Shown piece by piece: positions 25,010-33,441 of a stretch of 50,498 nucleotides of DNA (the first letter of the stretch is position 1; each line of letters begins with the position of its first letter). The DNA comes from CAYHGV01 sp964356135 (GTDB lineage: Bacteria > Hydrothermota > Tepidihabitantia > CAYHGV01): the NCBI GenBank assembly GCA_964356135.1, contig CAYHGV010000003.1:1-50498 (forward strand), given 5' to 3'. Position numbers and translations under genes: made by a program. The notes under the pieces were generated by a model. The model made no database searches. It saw only the letters and a list, made by a program, of their open reading frames with translations, and was not told where the DNA came from.

Positions 25010-25795
25010 TTGAAAAAAATCTTGTTGATGCTCAGTGTACTGGTTTTAGCGGCAGCCGGTTGCGGTAAATCGAAGCCGCAGCCGACGACGACCGAGAAAG
25101 AGATCGGTCCTCCGCCCGAGGGAATGGGGCTCATTGCGGGCGGCTATTTTACGATGGGTTCGGATTCGGCAGATGAGAGTCCGAAGCACAAAGTCTGGGT
25201 CGAGCCGTTTTTTATCGATAAGAAAGAAGTGACCAACAAACAATTCAAAGAATTTGTTGATGCCACCAACCACCCCAAGCCGCCGTTTTTTACCGACTCG
25301 GATTTGAACAAACCGGACCAGCCGGTCGTCGGTGTCAGTTATTACGATGCGCTCTCGTATGCGCTCTGGGCAGGCAAGCGGTTGCCGACCGAGGCGGAGT
25401 GGGAGCGGGCTTCCCGGGGAGGACTGGAAGGAAAATTATACCCCTGGGGCGATGAGCCGCCATCAGGTAGGTGCAACTTTGCACCCAATGGACAAAAAGA
25501 AAAAGATGGATATGGCTTCACCGCTCCAGTGGGTAGTTTTGCGCCCAACAGTTACGGGCTTTACGATATGGCGGGTAATGTCTGGGAATGGTGTCAGGAT
25601 TTATACAGCAAAGATTACTATAAAAAAAGTCCGGAGAAAAATCCAACTGGTCCGGACTCGGGATACACCCGGGTCCTGCGCGGCGGTTCCTGGCTCAGCC
25701 TCAATCCCAAGCACCTGCGTTCATCGTCCCGATTAGAGCTCAAGCCGTTTGTTCAAGATCGTTACTACGGGTTCCGTTGTGCGAAGACTCCTTAG
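25010..25795 (+). CDS. lipoprotein with FGE-sulfatase (SUMF1) domain
   Basis: 261 residues, starting at TTG with a strong AAGGAGG eight bases upstream. The signal sequence ends in the lipobox LAAAGC. The rest is one formylglycine-generating-enzyme fold: GGYFTMGSDSADESPKHKV, EVTNKQFKEFV, GKRLPTEAEWE, YPWGDE, GLYDMAGNVWEWC and RVLRGGSW, ending YYGFRCAKTP. The two redox cysteines that true FGE carries just after RGGSW are missing (RGGSWLSLNPKHLRSS), so it should not make formylglycine. Members like this act as structural or ligand-binding domains or in other oxidations. The next gene starts inside its end, so the two lipoproteins are likely partners. Confidence 0.85.
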   Translation: MKKILLMLSVLVLAAAGCGKSKPQPTTTEKEIGPPPEGMGLIAGGYFTMGSDSADESPKHKVWVEPFFIDKKEVTNKQFKEFVDATNHPKPPFFTDSDLNKPDQPVVGVSYYDALSYALWAGKRLPTEAEWERASRGGLEGKLYPWGDEPPSGRCNFAPNGQKEKDGYGFTAPVGSFAPNSYGLYDMAGNVWEWCQDLYSKDYYKKSPEKNPTGPDSGYTRVLRGGSWLSLNPKHLRSSSRLELKPFVQDRYYGFRCAKTP

Positions 25796-27026
25796 CCTGG
25801 TAATTGTTCTTACCGTCGCCGGCTGTTTCCGTTCGGGAACGAAGAAACCGGTTTATCCGGAATCGATCGTCGATTCAACCGGAATGAATGCTCAGGCTCG
25901 TCGCGAATCCAGGGAAGTAGTCTTACCGGAGGAAAAAGGGCCGGTCGACCTTGACCAAAAGACCGAGCCGATTCCGCCGGTCGATGTCGACTTAAGCGGT
26001 AGGTACAAACTGGCGGAGCCGCCGATCGGGCGACAGGGTCCTGGAGTTGTGGCGGCGGAAGCGCCCGAGCCGACAATTGTGCTGCCGGAAAAAAAGGAAG
26101 AGCCAAAGGTAGTAATGGTTCCGCCTCCGGAGGAAAAGCCGGTAGCACCCCCGCCGATAATCCGGGGCGAAGGAGTGGTGCAGGCGATTTTTCTTGATAA
26201 AGACACCTATCGCCAGGGTGAGGTTGCAACCCTGAACGTTACTGCAGTATTGCCGCTTGATAATGCAAGAATTGAGTTTCTTTATCGAGGATATAAACTC
26301 TATCCGACCCCAGAGCGAACCATCTATAAGACAGTTCTGGCGGTGCCGATGGAGACGAAACCGGACAGTTATTTTATGACGATAAGTTATGACGAAGGTG
26401 CAGAACGGAAGAGCCTCCAGTTGCCGTTCAAGGTAGTCCCGGGTGAGTTTGCCCATCGCGATACGGCGAAACTCGACATTCCGATTCTCACCGAAGAAAC
26501 CTCAGAGATGTTAAAATACGAAGGCGGCTATTTTGCCAATGCCTATCGGACAAACCCGGATTCGGCGCTCTACGACGGCGAGTTTATCTGGCCCTGTTCC
26601 GGAACGATTGCCGGACTCTATGCAACGCCCCGACGCTATAATAAAGATATGGATAAGTGGCGGCATAAAGGTGTTGATATCGGCAATGCGGTGGGCGCAT
26701 CGGTGGTGGCTCCGAACGATGGAGTGGTGTCGATGGCGAAGAGTCTTGATGTTCACGGCAAAAGCATCGTCATTGCCCATGGCGGCGGTGTCCATACCGT
26801 CTATCTCCATCTCAGCCGAATCTTTGTCGCAAAAGGCGAACGGGTGAAGAAGGGACAGGTCATCGGACTGGTCGGCAAAACCGGTCTCTGCACCGGTCCC
26901 AATCTCCACTGGCAGGTGATGGTCAATGGGGTGGCAACCGACCCCCGTTACTGGGTGAAAGGAGGAACCGAATTACGCCGGCGAGACTATGTGAAACCGG
27001 AACTGGCGGGAACTCCAACCCAGTGA
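25779..27026 (+). CDS. lipoprotein with M23 (LytM-type) peptidase domain, altered active site
   Basis: 415 residues. I chose GTG 25779 because it gives a clean lipoprotein signal, MRRLLSLVIVLTVAGC (Cys16); upstream TTG 25749 would only add residues ahead of it. A Pro/Glu-rich linker covers about 20-125, then a beta domain, and the M23 domain fills the last 150 residues. HKGVD supplies His296 and Asp300, and His344 sits in VYLHLS. The closing motif is GPNLHWQ: the metal ligand His377 is kept but Asn375 replaces the first His of the HxH pair, a catalytic position. It may be a regulator of cell-wall hydrolases rather than an enzyme. It overlaps the FGE-like lipoprotein gene by 17 bases. Confidence 0.82.
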   Translation: MRRLLSLVIVLTVAGCFRSGTKKPVYPESIVDSTGMNAQARRESREVVLPEEKGPVDLDQKTEPIPPVDVDLSGRYKLAEPPIGRQGPGVVAAEAPEPTIVLPEKKEEPKVVMVPPPEEKPVAPPPIIRGEGVVQAIFLDKDTYRQGEVATLNVTAVLPLDNARIEFLYRGYKLYPTPERTIYKTVLAVPMETKPDSYFMTISYDEGAERKSLQLPFKVVPGEFAHRDTAKLDIPILTEETSEMLKYEGGYFANAYRTNPDSALYDGEFIWPCSGTIAGLYATPRRYNKDMDKWRHKGVDIGNAVGASVVAPNDGVVSMAKSLDVHGKSIVIAHGGGVHTVYLHLSRIFVAKGERVKKGQVIGLVGKTGLCTGPNLHWQVMVNGVATDPRYWVKGGTELRRRDYVKPELAGTPTQ

Positions 27027-27104
27027 CAGCTTGTTCAAAAAGCCTCGATGTTTCCGTAAAACTGAGAAGCGAATGACTACTTAAAAAAGAAAGGAGCAAA
27101 AGCT

Positions 27105-29273
27105 ATGTCCGGAGCATTTCCGTTTGAAGTCGGTGCGATGTGGACGATTCTGGGGGTGGCGATTGTCGGTCTTCTATATGCGGTATTGTTGACCCGCCAG
27201 GTCTTAAAAGCTGATCAAGGAACCGCCGAGATGCAGGCGGTGAGCCGCGCTATCCGGGAAGGGGCGGATGCCTACTTGAAACGTCAATTGCAGACGATCG
27301 GTATTTTCATTGTCGTTCTGACGTTTGCCTTGTATCTGACCGCTGCCCTTGCCGGTGGACACTGGACAATCGCCTTCGGTCGGGCAGGCGCTTTTCTCAT
27401 GGGTTCGCTCTTTTCGCTTACGGTCGGTCAGATCGGGATGCGGATGGCGGTTATTGCCAATGTGCGGGTTGCATCCGCAGCCCGGCGCTCATTTGGTGAA
27501 GCGCTCAAAATCGCCTATCGCTCCGGTACGATCACGGGGATGCTGACTGATGGTCTGGGTTTATTGGGTGGGACGATTATTTTCATATTTTATGGCAAGA
27601 TGGCGCCGGAGGTGCTCCTGGGCTTCGGGTTCGGTGGTACGTTGATTGCGCTTTTTATGCGGGTTGGCGGTGGGATATATACCAAAGCCGCGGATGTCGG
27701 TGCGGACCTGGTGGGAAAGATCGAGCAGAATATTCCGGAAGATGACCCGCGTAATGCGGCAGTGATCGCTGATTTGGTCGGCGACAACGTCGGTGACTGC
27801 GCGGGAATGGCGGCGGATATCTTCGAATCCTATGAAGTGACTATTGTTTCAGCAATGATTTTAGGCTTAGCGATTCAACCATTTGAGTTGAAATGGATTC
27901 TGTTTCCGCTTCTGGTCCGGGCAATGGGCGTTATTTCATCGATTATCGGCACCTATTTTGTCCGCGCTTTTAACGAAAAAGAGAATGCGTTTAAGGCGAT
28001 CAAGCGCGGATTCAATTTGTCGGCTGCGACCTCGATTGTTGGTTTTGTCGCCATTGCTTGGTTCTATGTGCGCGATATTCGAGTTGCGATCGCCACTTTT
28101 GCGGGGATTCTTTTGGCGATTGTCACCAACTACCTGACCGAGCACTTCACCGGAACAAACAAGGGTCCGGTCAAAGAGATTGCCAAATCTACCCAGACTG
28201 GTTCGGCGACAACGATTCTTTCCGGTCTCTCAATCGGAATGGAATCGAGTGTCTGGGCGATCATTGTCATCGCCTTTGCGATTCTCGCCAGTGTCATCAT
28301 TTTCCACAAGACGCCATCGATGATTCTCTACGGGGTTGCGCTCTGCGGTATTGGCCAGCTCACTCTGACCGGCAACAACATCGCGATGGACGCATTCGGG
28401 CCGATTGCCGACAATGCCAACGGTATTGGCGAGATGACTCATATGGATAAAAAATCCCGCCAGATTATGGCTGATTTGGATGCGGTCGGGAATACGACCA
28501 AAGCAGTGACCAAAGGAATCGCAATCGGCTCAGCGGTGATTGCAGCGGTTTCGTTGTTCGGTGCCTTCGCTGATACGGTCAAGGCAATCACCGGAATACA
28601 GAATTTTTTCATCGATATCGGCAATCCGTATGTCTTTATCGGTCTTTTAATCGGCGGCTCGGTTCCGTTCCTCTTTTCGGCACTGACCATTCGCGCGGTC
28701 GGCCGGGCAGCGTCTCTGATCGTCAACGAGGTTCGCCGGCAGTTTAAAATTCCGGGTTTAATGGAAGGAAAAGTTAAACCCGATTATGCCCAGGCGGTTC
28801 GACTGTGTACGACCGCGGCACAGCGAGAACTTTTGGGCGTCGGAGTCTTGGCAGTACTTTCGCCGATCATCGTCGGATTTATTTTCAAGGAAGTGGTGTT
28901 AGGCGGATTTTTGGCCGGAGTCATCCTGGTCGGCCAGTTGATGGCGGTGTTTATGGCGAATGCCGGCGGCGCCTGGGACAATGCGAAAAAAACGATTGAA
29001 GACGGTCTCTACGGCGGCAAAGGCTCCCCGGCCCATAAGGCTTCGGTCGTCGGTGATACGGTCGGCGATCCGTTGAAAGACACCTCCGGTCCGGCATTGA
29101 ATCCGATGATCAAGGTTATTAATATGGTTTCGCTTTTGATTGTGCCGTTGATAATTAACTTCAAAAAATGGACGCCCGGGTTGATTGCGCTCAACGTCGT
29201 TTTGGTTGCGGTGGTTGGATTAGCGATCTGGTTTTCGAAGCGGGAAGGGACGCGAGAATCGAACCAAAGTTAA
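27105..29273 (+). CDS. hppA: membrane H+-translocating pyrophosphatase, K+-independent type
   Basis: 722 residues with about sixteen membrane helices. It couples hydrolysis of pyrophosphate to ion pumping across the cytoplasmic membrane. The substrate loops are present: DVGADLVGK, EDDPRN, DNVGDCAGMAAD, and near the end GDTVGDPLKDTSGPALN. In helix 12 the sequence GNTTKAVTKG has Lys and Thr at the two positions that distinguish K+-independent enzymes from the K+-dependent (Ala/Gly) ones. Since Na+ pumps of this family are K+-dependent, a proton pump is expected. AAAGGAGC precedes the ATG. It lets the cell recover energy from pyrophosphate made by tRNA charging and nucleotide polymerisation. Confidence 0.96.
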   Translation: MSGAFPFEVGAMWTILGVAIVGLLYAVLLTRQVLKADQGTAEMQAVSRAIREGADAYLKRQLQTIGIFIVVLTFALYLTAALAGGHWTIAFGRAGAFLMGSLFSLTVGQIGMRMAVIANVRVASAARRSFGEALKIAYRSGTITGMLTDGLGLLGGTIIFIFYGKMAPEVLLGFGFGGTLIALFMRVGGGIYTKAADVGADLVGKIEQNIPEDDPRNAAVIADLVGDNVGDCAGMAADIFESYEVTIVSAMILGLAIQPFELKWILFPLLVRAMGVISSIIGTYFVRAFNEKENAFKAIKRGFNLSAATSIVGFVAIAWFYVRDIRVAIATFAGILLAIVTNYLTEHFTGTNKGPVKEIAKSTQTGSATTILSGLSIGMESSVWAIIVIAFAILASVIIFHKTPSMILYGVALCGIGQLTLTGNNIAMDAFGPIADNANGIGEMTHMDKKSRQIMADLDAVGNTTKAVTKGIAIGSAVIAAVSLFGAFADTVKAITGIQNFFIDIGNPYVFIGLLIGGSVPFLFSALTIRAVGRAASLIVNEVRRQFKIPGLMEGKVKPDYAQAVRLCTTAAQRELLGVGVLAVLSPIIVGFIFKEVVLGGFLAGVILVGQLMAVFMANAGGAWDNAKKTIEDGLYGGKGSPAHKASVVGDTVGDPLKDTSGPALNPMIKVINMVSLLIVPLIINFKKWTPGLIALNVVLVAVVGLAIWFSKREGTRESNQS

Positions 29274-29276
29274 CCG

Positions 29277-29302
29277 CAGATTTCGCCTCGAAAACGAGGC
29301 GA
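29277..29302. repeat. CGCCTCG hairpin repeat, copy 2
   Basis: CGCCTCG-AAAA-CGAGGCG in CAGAT-type filler, identical over 26 bases to 5088-5113. It lies four bases after the hppA stop and may also help end that transcript, though no T tract follows. Confidence 0.85.
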
Positions 29303-29317
29303 GGCAGATAGCCGCAG

Positions 29318-29908
29318 ATGAAAACTTTAATCATCAACAGTTACCGGAACGAACCGGAAAAGAAGATTGAGAATTATGTGCGGCTGGTAGAAAAATTGAG
29401 TCAATACGAGGTAATCGCCGACAAAAATATCGAGCCGACTTTCAATACATCCCGGTTTGATGCCGTGGTTTTGTCCGGTTCGTCCGCGTTTGTGTCGTCC
29501 GGCGACTACTGCGAAAATTTTATTCTTTTTTTAAGGAAATTGACAATTCCGGTTTTAGGCGTTTGTTATGGCCATCAAATTTTAGTGAAGGCTTTTGGCG
29601 GCGTGGTAACCAAAGGCGAACTGGTGGATAAACTGGAACAGATTCGAATTACGGCTCCGGACCCGCTCTTCGCCGGATTGGGGGCAGAGTTCCAGGCGGT
29701 GGAGAACCACTATGAATATGTAGAAGATACGGGCTTGGGCGCTGCTGATTTTCGGCTTCTGGCAGGCTCCGTCTCCTGCCCGGTTGAGGCGATCCGGCAC
29801 AAGCGTAAGCCGTTGTACGGTCTTCAGTTCCACCTTGAGCGGTCGGGCGGGATTGGGGAGAAGTTACTTGCCAATTTTTATAACCATATCGTGACAACCA
29901 AAACTTGA
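29318..29908 (+). CDS. class I glutamine amidotransferase domain protein
   Basis: 196 residues, a stand-alone triad GATase. The nucleophile is Cys83 in GVCYGHQ, with His172 and Glu174 in LQFHLE completing the triad. Such domains release ammonia from glutamine for a partner synthase, as in GMP synthase or anthranilate synthase, or hydrolyse gamma-glutamyl compounds. No synthase is next door, so the partner is unknown. The sequence around the active site (VLGVCYGHQIL) is closest in style to GuaA-type GATases. There is no ribosome site, and the start lies in repeat text (GCCGCAG just before the ATG), 44 bases after hppA. Confidence 0.82.
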   Translation: MKTLIINSYRNEPEKKIENYVRLVEKLSQYEVIADKNIEPTFNTSRFDAVVLSGSSAFVSSGDYCENFILFLRKLTIPVLGVCYGHQILVKAFGGVVTKGELVDKLEQIRITAPDPLFAGLGAEFQAVENHYEYVEDTGLGAADFRLLAGSVSCPVEAIRHKRKPLYGLQFHLERSGGIGEKLLANFYNHIVTTKT

Positions 29909-29938
29909 GGTTGAGAGTAAAGAGATCGGTTTTAGGTC

Positions 29939-29966
29939 TTGACAATTTTTCGATAATCCTTATATT
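29939..29966 (+). promoter_or_regulatory. ribosomal operon promoter P1
   Basis: TTGACA (29939-29944), 16-nt spacer, TATATT (29961-29966). Upstream of the second promoter and rplF. Confidence 0.65.
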
Positions 29967-29997
29967 GTAAGAAAACTAATAAATTCCGAAAAACCTG

Positions 29998-30026
29998 TTG
30001 ACTAAGGGGGAATTTTTTGTTATTAT
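29998..30026 (+). promoter_or_regulatory. ribosomal operon promoter P2
   Basis: TTGACT (29998-30003), 17-nt spacer, TATTAT (30021-30026). The predicted start near 30033 leaves a short leader with CAGGAG before TTG 30058. Confidence 0.65.
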
Positions 30027-30057
30027 TTTATCATGATTATAATGCGCAGGAGTCAAA

Positions 30058-30636
30058 TTGGCTAAAGCTTATTTGAGACCGATACCCATCCCCGACGGAG
30101 TGGTGATCAGTGAAAAAGACCGCCGGGTATTGGTTAAAGGGCCTTTGGGTAACCGTGAGCTTTCCCTTCGGCCGGAGATAAGTATCGAATTTGGCGACAA
30201 GTCCCTCCGGTTCATAGGCAAAGGGGGCGGAGTTAAAATACCCGCTTTTTTAGGGCTGACCCGGGGTCTCGTGCTCAGCATGATTGAAGGGGTGACAAAA
30301 GGGTTTACCAAGCTCCTCGAGATACGGGGCGTCGGCTACCGGGCGCAGAAGACGGCTTCGGGGGCGCAGATTTTCCTCGGGTTCAGTAACCCGGTCGACT
30401 TTATCCTGCCACCGGGCGTCACCCTCGAAATGCGGACCCTCGCTAACCCGGATGACCCGAAAACCCAGATGACCGAGATTACGGTTCAAGGGATTGACAA
30501 GCAAGTTGTCGGTGAAGTGGCAGCGGAGATTCGAAGACTGAAACCACCGGATGTCTATAAAGGGAAAGGAGTCCGGTATAAGAAAGAATACGTGCGCAAG
30601 AAGGTTGGAAAACGAGGGATAGCGGTCCAGGCATGA
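30058..30636 (+). CDS. rplF: 50S ribosomal protein L6
   Basis: 192 residues, slightly longer than the usual 177-180. Both L6 repeats are present, and the C-terminal rRNA-binding signature is recognisable as KPPDVYKGKGVRYKKE. The start is TTG, with CAGGAG seven bases upstream, giving MAKAYLRPI. In most bacteria rplF follows rpsH inside the spc operon; here it is first in its transcript, behind two promoters. It overlaps rplR by four bases. Confidence 0.97.
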   Translation: MAKAYLRPIPIPDGVVISEKDRRVLVKGPLGNRELSLRPEISIEFGDKSLRFIGKGGGVKIPAFLGLTRGLVLSMIEGVTKGFTKLLEIRGVGYRAQKTASGAQIFLGFSNPVDFILPPGVTLEMRTLANPDDPKTQMTEITVQGIDKQVVGEVAAEIRRLKPPDVYKGKGVRYKKEYVRKKVGKRGIAVQA

Positions 30637-30989
30637 GGTACGAGGCTCGAGAGCGGCGACATCTGGCGATACGAAAGCGGGTTTTCGGTACTAAAGAGCG
30701 TCCCCGGCTTTGTGTCTATCGGGCGAATAAGCATATTTACGGAATACTGATTGATGACCAGAGCCACCGGGTGATTACCTCGATATCGACTCTTTCGAAA
30801 GATGTAAAAAATATGAAAGATAAAGCGAAAGGAAAAATTGAGATTGCGAAGTCGGTGGGCAAAGTGTTAGCAGAAAAAGCGAAAGCATTGGGCATTGAAC
30901 GGGTGGTCTGTGACCGGGCAGGGTACAAATACCATGGTCGGGTCAAGGCGTTAACGGTTGGTGCCAGAGAAGGGGGTTTGATATTTTAG
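30633..30989 (+). CDS. rplR: 50S ribosomal protein L18
   Basis: 118 residues, the normal length. It binds 5S rRNA in the central protuberance. Recognisable segments are RKRVFGTKERPRLCVYRANKHIY and the C-terminal DRAGYKYHGRVKAL. The ATGA overlap with rplF couples translation. Confidence 0.97.
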   Translation: MRYEARERRHLAIRKRVFGTKERPRLCVYRANKHIYGILIDDQSHRVITSISTLSKDVKNMKDKAKGKIEIAKSVGKVLAEKAKALGIERVVCDRAGYKYHGRVKALTVGAREGGLIF

Positions 30990-31009
30990 AACAGAGATTC
31001 AGCAGTACG

Positions 31010-31525
31010 ATGGGAACCCAGCCCGAAATGATTGAACGGGTTATAAATATTAAACGGGTATCGAAAGTGGTTAAAGGTGGAAAACGGATGAAGATTTCCG
31101 CGGCGGTAGTGGTTGGTGACGGCAAAGGAATGGTTGGAGTCGGTCATGGTAAAGCGGCAGAAGTGGCGATCGCGGTGAGAAAGGCGTCGGAACGGGCAAA
31201 AAAAGAATTGGTTCAGATTTCGCTGCGCGGTCATACCATTCCCCATACTGCAACCGGGAAGTACGGTGCTTCCAAGGTGATTATTAAACCCGCTTCCGAC
31301 GGGACCGGTTTGGTCGCCTGTCCCCAGGTGCGGGCGGTGTTGGAGGCATGCGGAGTGAAAGATGCTCTGACCAAATCGTTGAGCTCTCACAATCCGTACA
31401 ATCTGGCGGTTGCGACTATCCGGGCATTGGCGAGTTTACGGACATTAGAAGAAATGGCTGCGGTCAGGAATAAACCATTCGCTTATTTTGTTGAGAAAAA
31501 GGTACCGGTCAATGAAACAACTTAA
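31010..31525 (+). CDS. rpsE: 30S ribosomal protein S5
   Basis: 171 residues. The N-terminal double-stranded RNA-binding domain reads ERVINIKRVSKVVKGGKRM followed by FxxVVVGDGxG in the form AAVVVGDGKGMVGVG. The second domain has LRGHTIPHTATGKYGA and ASDGTGLVACPQVRAVLE. S5 sits at the mRNA entry site and helps decoding accuracy. It begins 20 bases after rplR. Confidence 0.97.
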   Translation: MGTQPEMIERVINIKRVSKVVKGGKRMKISAAVVVGDGKGMVGVGHGKAAEVAIAVRKASERAKKELVQISLRGHTIPHTATGKYGASKVIIKPASDGTGLVACPQVRAVLEACGVKDALTKSLSSHNPYNLAVATIRALASLRTLEEMAAVRNKPFAYFVEKKVPVNETT

Positions 31526-31691
31526 AGTAACATTACGGCGGAGCGTCATTGATACCAAAGAAGACCACAAGCGGACGGTGCGGGCACTGGGTTTACGTCG
31601 AACCGGCCACTCGCGCATTGTAACCGGCACACCGCAAATCCTGGGTATGATACAAAAGGTCGCGTATCTGCTCAAAGTCGAGGAAGTCTAA
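31512..31691 (+). CDS. rpmD: 50S ribosomal protein L30
   Basis: 59 residues, the normal size. I chose ATG 31512, giving MKQLKVTLRRSVIDTKEDHK, over an upstream TTG that would only extend into the rpsE tail. HKRTVRALGLRRTGHSRIV is the L30 core. It overlaps rpsE by 14 bases and rplO by one. Confidence 0.95.
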   Translation: MKQLKVTLRRSVIDTKEDHKRTVRALGLRRTGHSRIVTGTPQILGMIQKVAYLLKVEEV

Positions 31692-32128
31692 TGCTGTCGC
31701 GACTGCAACCGCCACGCGGTGCACGGAAGCGGCGCAAGCGGGTCGGATGCGGGCCCGGGTCAGGTCACGGCAAGACATCGACCCGCGGCCATAAAGGTGC
31801 GGGCGCACGTTCGGGCAAGGAGTTTGGTCCGGGTTTTGAGGGCGGTCAAATGCCGTTGTACCGGCGGATTCCGAAGCGGGGATTCACGAGCCGGGTTAAA
31901 AATGAATTTGAAATAGTCAATCTCCGGCAGCTCACTGTTTACCCGGCGAATTCCGAAGTTACACCCATGTCATTATTTGAAAAAAAGATAATCAAAGAAG
32001 GTGCGGCAGTTAAGATTTTGGGGACGGGAGAAATTTTGGTCCCGTTGACCGTCAAAGCCCATGCGTTTTCAAAAAAGGCGAAACAGCTGATTGAAAAAGC
32101 GGGCGGGAAAGTGGAGATCGTCGGTTGA
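31691..32128 (+). CDS. rplO: 50S ribosomal protein L15
   Basis: 145 residues. The Gly/Arg/Lys-rich N terminus, including KRVGCGPGSGHGKTSTRGHK and GFEGGQMPLYRRIPKRGF, threads through 23S rRNA. The globular C terminus ends VKAHAFSKKAKQLIEKAGG. It overlaps secY by four bases (TTGA). Confidence 0.97.
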   Translation: MLSRLQPPRGARKRRKRVGCGPGSGHGKTSTRGHKGAGARSGKEFGPGFEGGQMPLYRRIPKRGFTSRVKNEFEIVNLRQLTVYPANSEVTPMSLFEKKIIKEGAAVKILGTGEILVPLTVKAHAFSKKAKQLIEKAGGKVEIVG

Positions 32129-33441
32129 TTTCATCTGCCCAGAATATCTTTAGAATCCCAGACCTGCGCAAGAAGATTATCTTTACCTTCTTGATGGTGA
32201 TTGTCTATCGATTAGGTACTCATATTCCCACCCCCGGGATCAATGCCCAGGCATTGGGTGCACTGCTTGGCCAGATGCGGGGCACGGTGTTCGGTCTCTA
32301 CGATATCTTCGTCGGCGGCGCGCTGTCGCGGGCGGCGATTTTAGGATTGGGAGTGATGCCGTATATTTCGGCTTCAATCGTATTCCAGCTCATGGGTTCG
32401 GTGTTTCCGGCGATTGAGAAGCTGCAGCGGGAAGAGGAAGGTCGAAAAAAGATCAATCAGTATACGCGCTATGCAACCGTTGCATTAGCGGTAATTCAGG
32501 CGGTTGCGATCGCCGCCTTTTTGGAGAACCAACCGCCGGTCCGGGTCGGCGATATGTTGATGCCGATCGTGACTCAAAGCGGGATGTTCTTCCGATTGGT
32601 GACGGTTCTCACCTTGACCGCCGGTACGATCTTTGCCATGTGGCTGGGCGAGCTCATTACCGAGAAAGGGATCGGCAACGGTATTTCTTTTATTATATTC
32701 ATCGGCTGTTTAGATAGCTGGCCCTCGGATTTGGGTAGAACAGTTGCCGCGGTGCGTGCGGGGAGTATTTCGTTCATTGCGGTCATTCTTATCGTTCTCA
32801 TCATCATTGTGGTTTTTGGGGCAGTGGTTCTGTTGACCCAGGCAATGAGGAAGATACCGGTCCAGTATCCGAAACGGATTGTCGGGCGTAAGATGTATGG
32901 TGGGCAATCGACCTTTATTCCTTTGCGGGTGACGACCGCCGGCGTTATTCCTATCATATTTGCCCAGAGTATCATTGTCGTTCCTTCGACGCTTGCTTCG
33001 CTGATTAAACTTCCCTTTTTCCAGACCCTCCAAACGGTGTTCCACTCCGGCTATTGGCTCTATGATTTGCTTTACGCTGTGCTGATTATCTTCTTCACCT
33101 ATTTTTATACCTCGATTGTGTTCAATCCCCAGGATATTTCGGATAATATGAAGCGCCATGGAGGGTTTGTGCCCGGGATTCGGCCCGGTCCCCAGACCCG
33201 GGATTATATCGACCGGGTGCTGTCGCGGATTACACTGCCGGGTGCACTCTTTTTGGCTGCCATTGCGTTGTTCCCGTTCTATTTTATGGGCATGCTCCAT
33301 GCACCGTTCTATTTTGGCGGGACGACTTTGTTGATCATTGTTGGTGTCGCTTTAGATACCCTGCAGCAAATCGAATCGCATTTGTTGATGCGCCACTACG
33401 AAGGCCTTTTGAAGTCATCGCGTATTCGGGGTCGGAGGTAG
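32125..33441 (+). CDS. secY: preprotein translocase subunit SecY
   Basis: 438 residues and ten membrane helices. It forms the protein-conducting channel with SecE and SecG. Signatures are YRLGTHIPTPGIN in helix 1, LGVMPYISASIV in helix 2, GNGISFIIF in helix 4 and the plug-facing segments. The cytoplasmic loop RRIPVQYPKR motif appears as RKIPVQYPKRIVGRKMYGG. The start is TTG inside the rplO stop, so translation depends on rplO. Its place between rplO and adk is the usual one. Confidence 0.97.
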   Translation: MISSAQNIFRIPDLRKKIIFTFLMVIVYRLGTHIPTPGINAQALGALLGQMRGTVFGLYDIFVGGALSRAAILGLGVMPYISASIVFQLMGSVFPAIEKLQREEEGRKKINQYTRYATVALAVIQAVAIAAFLENQPPVRVGDMLMPIVTQSGMFFRLVTVLTLTAGTIFAMWLGELITEKGIGNGISFIIFIGCLDSWPSDLGRTVAAVRAGSISFIAVILIVLIIIVVFGAVVLLTQAMRKIPVQYPKRIVGRKMYGGQSTFIPLRVTTAGVIPIIFAQSIIVVPSTLASLIKLPFFQTLQTVFHSGYWLYDLLYAVLIIFFTYFYTSIVFNPQDISDNMKRHGGFVPGIRPGPQTRDYIDRVLSRITLPGALFLAAIALFPFYFMGMLHAPFYFGGTTLLIIVGVALDTLQQIESHLLMRHYEGLLKSSRIRGRR

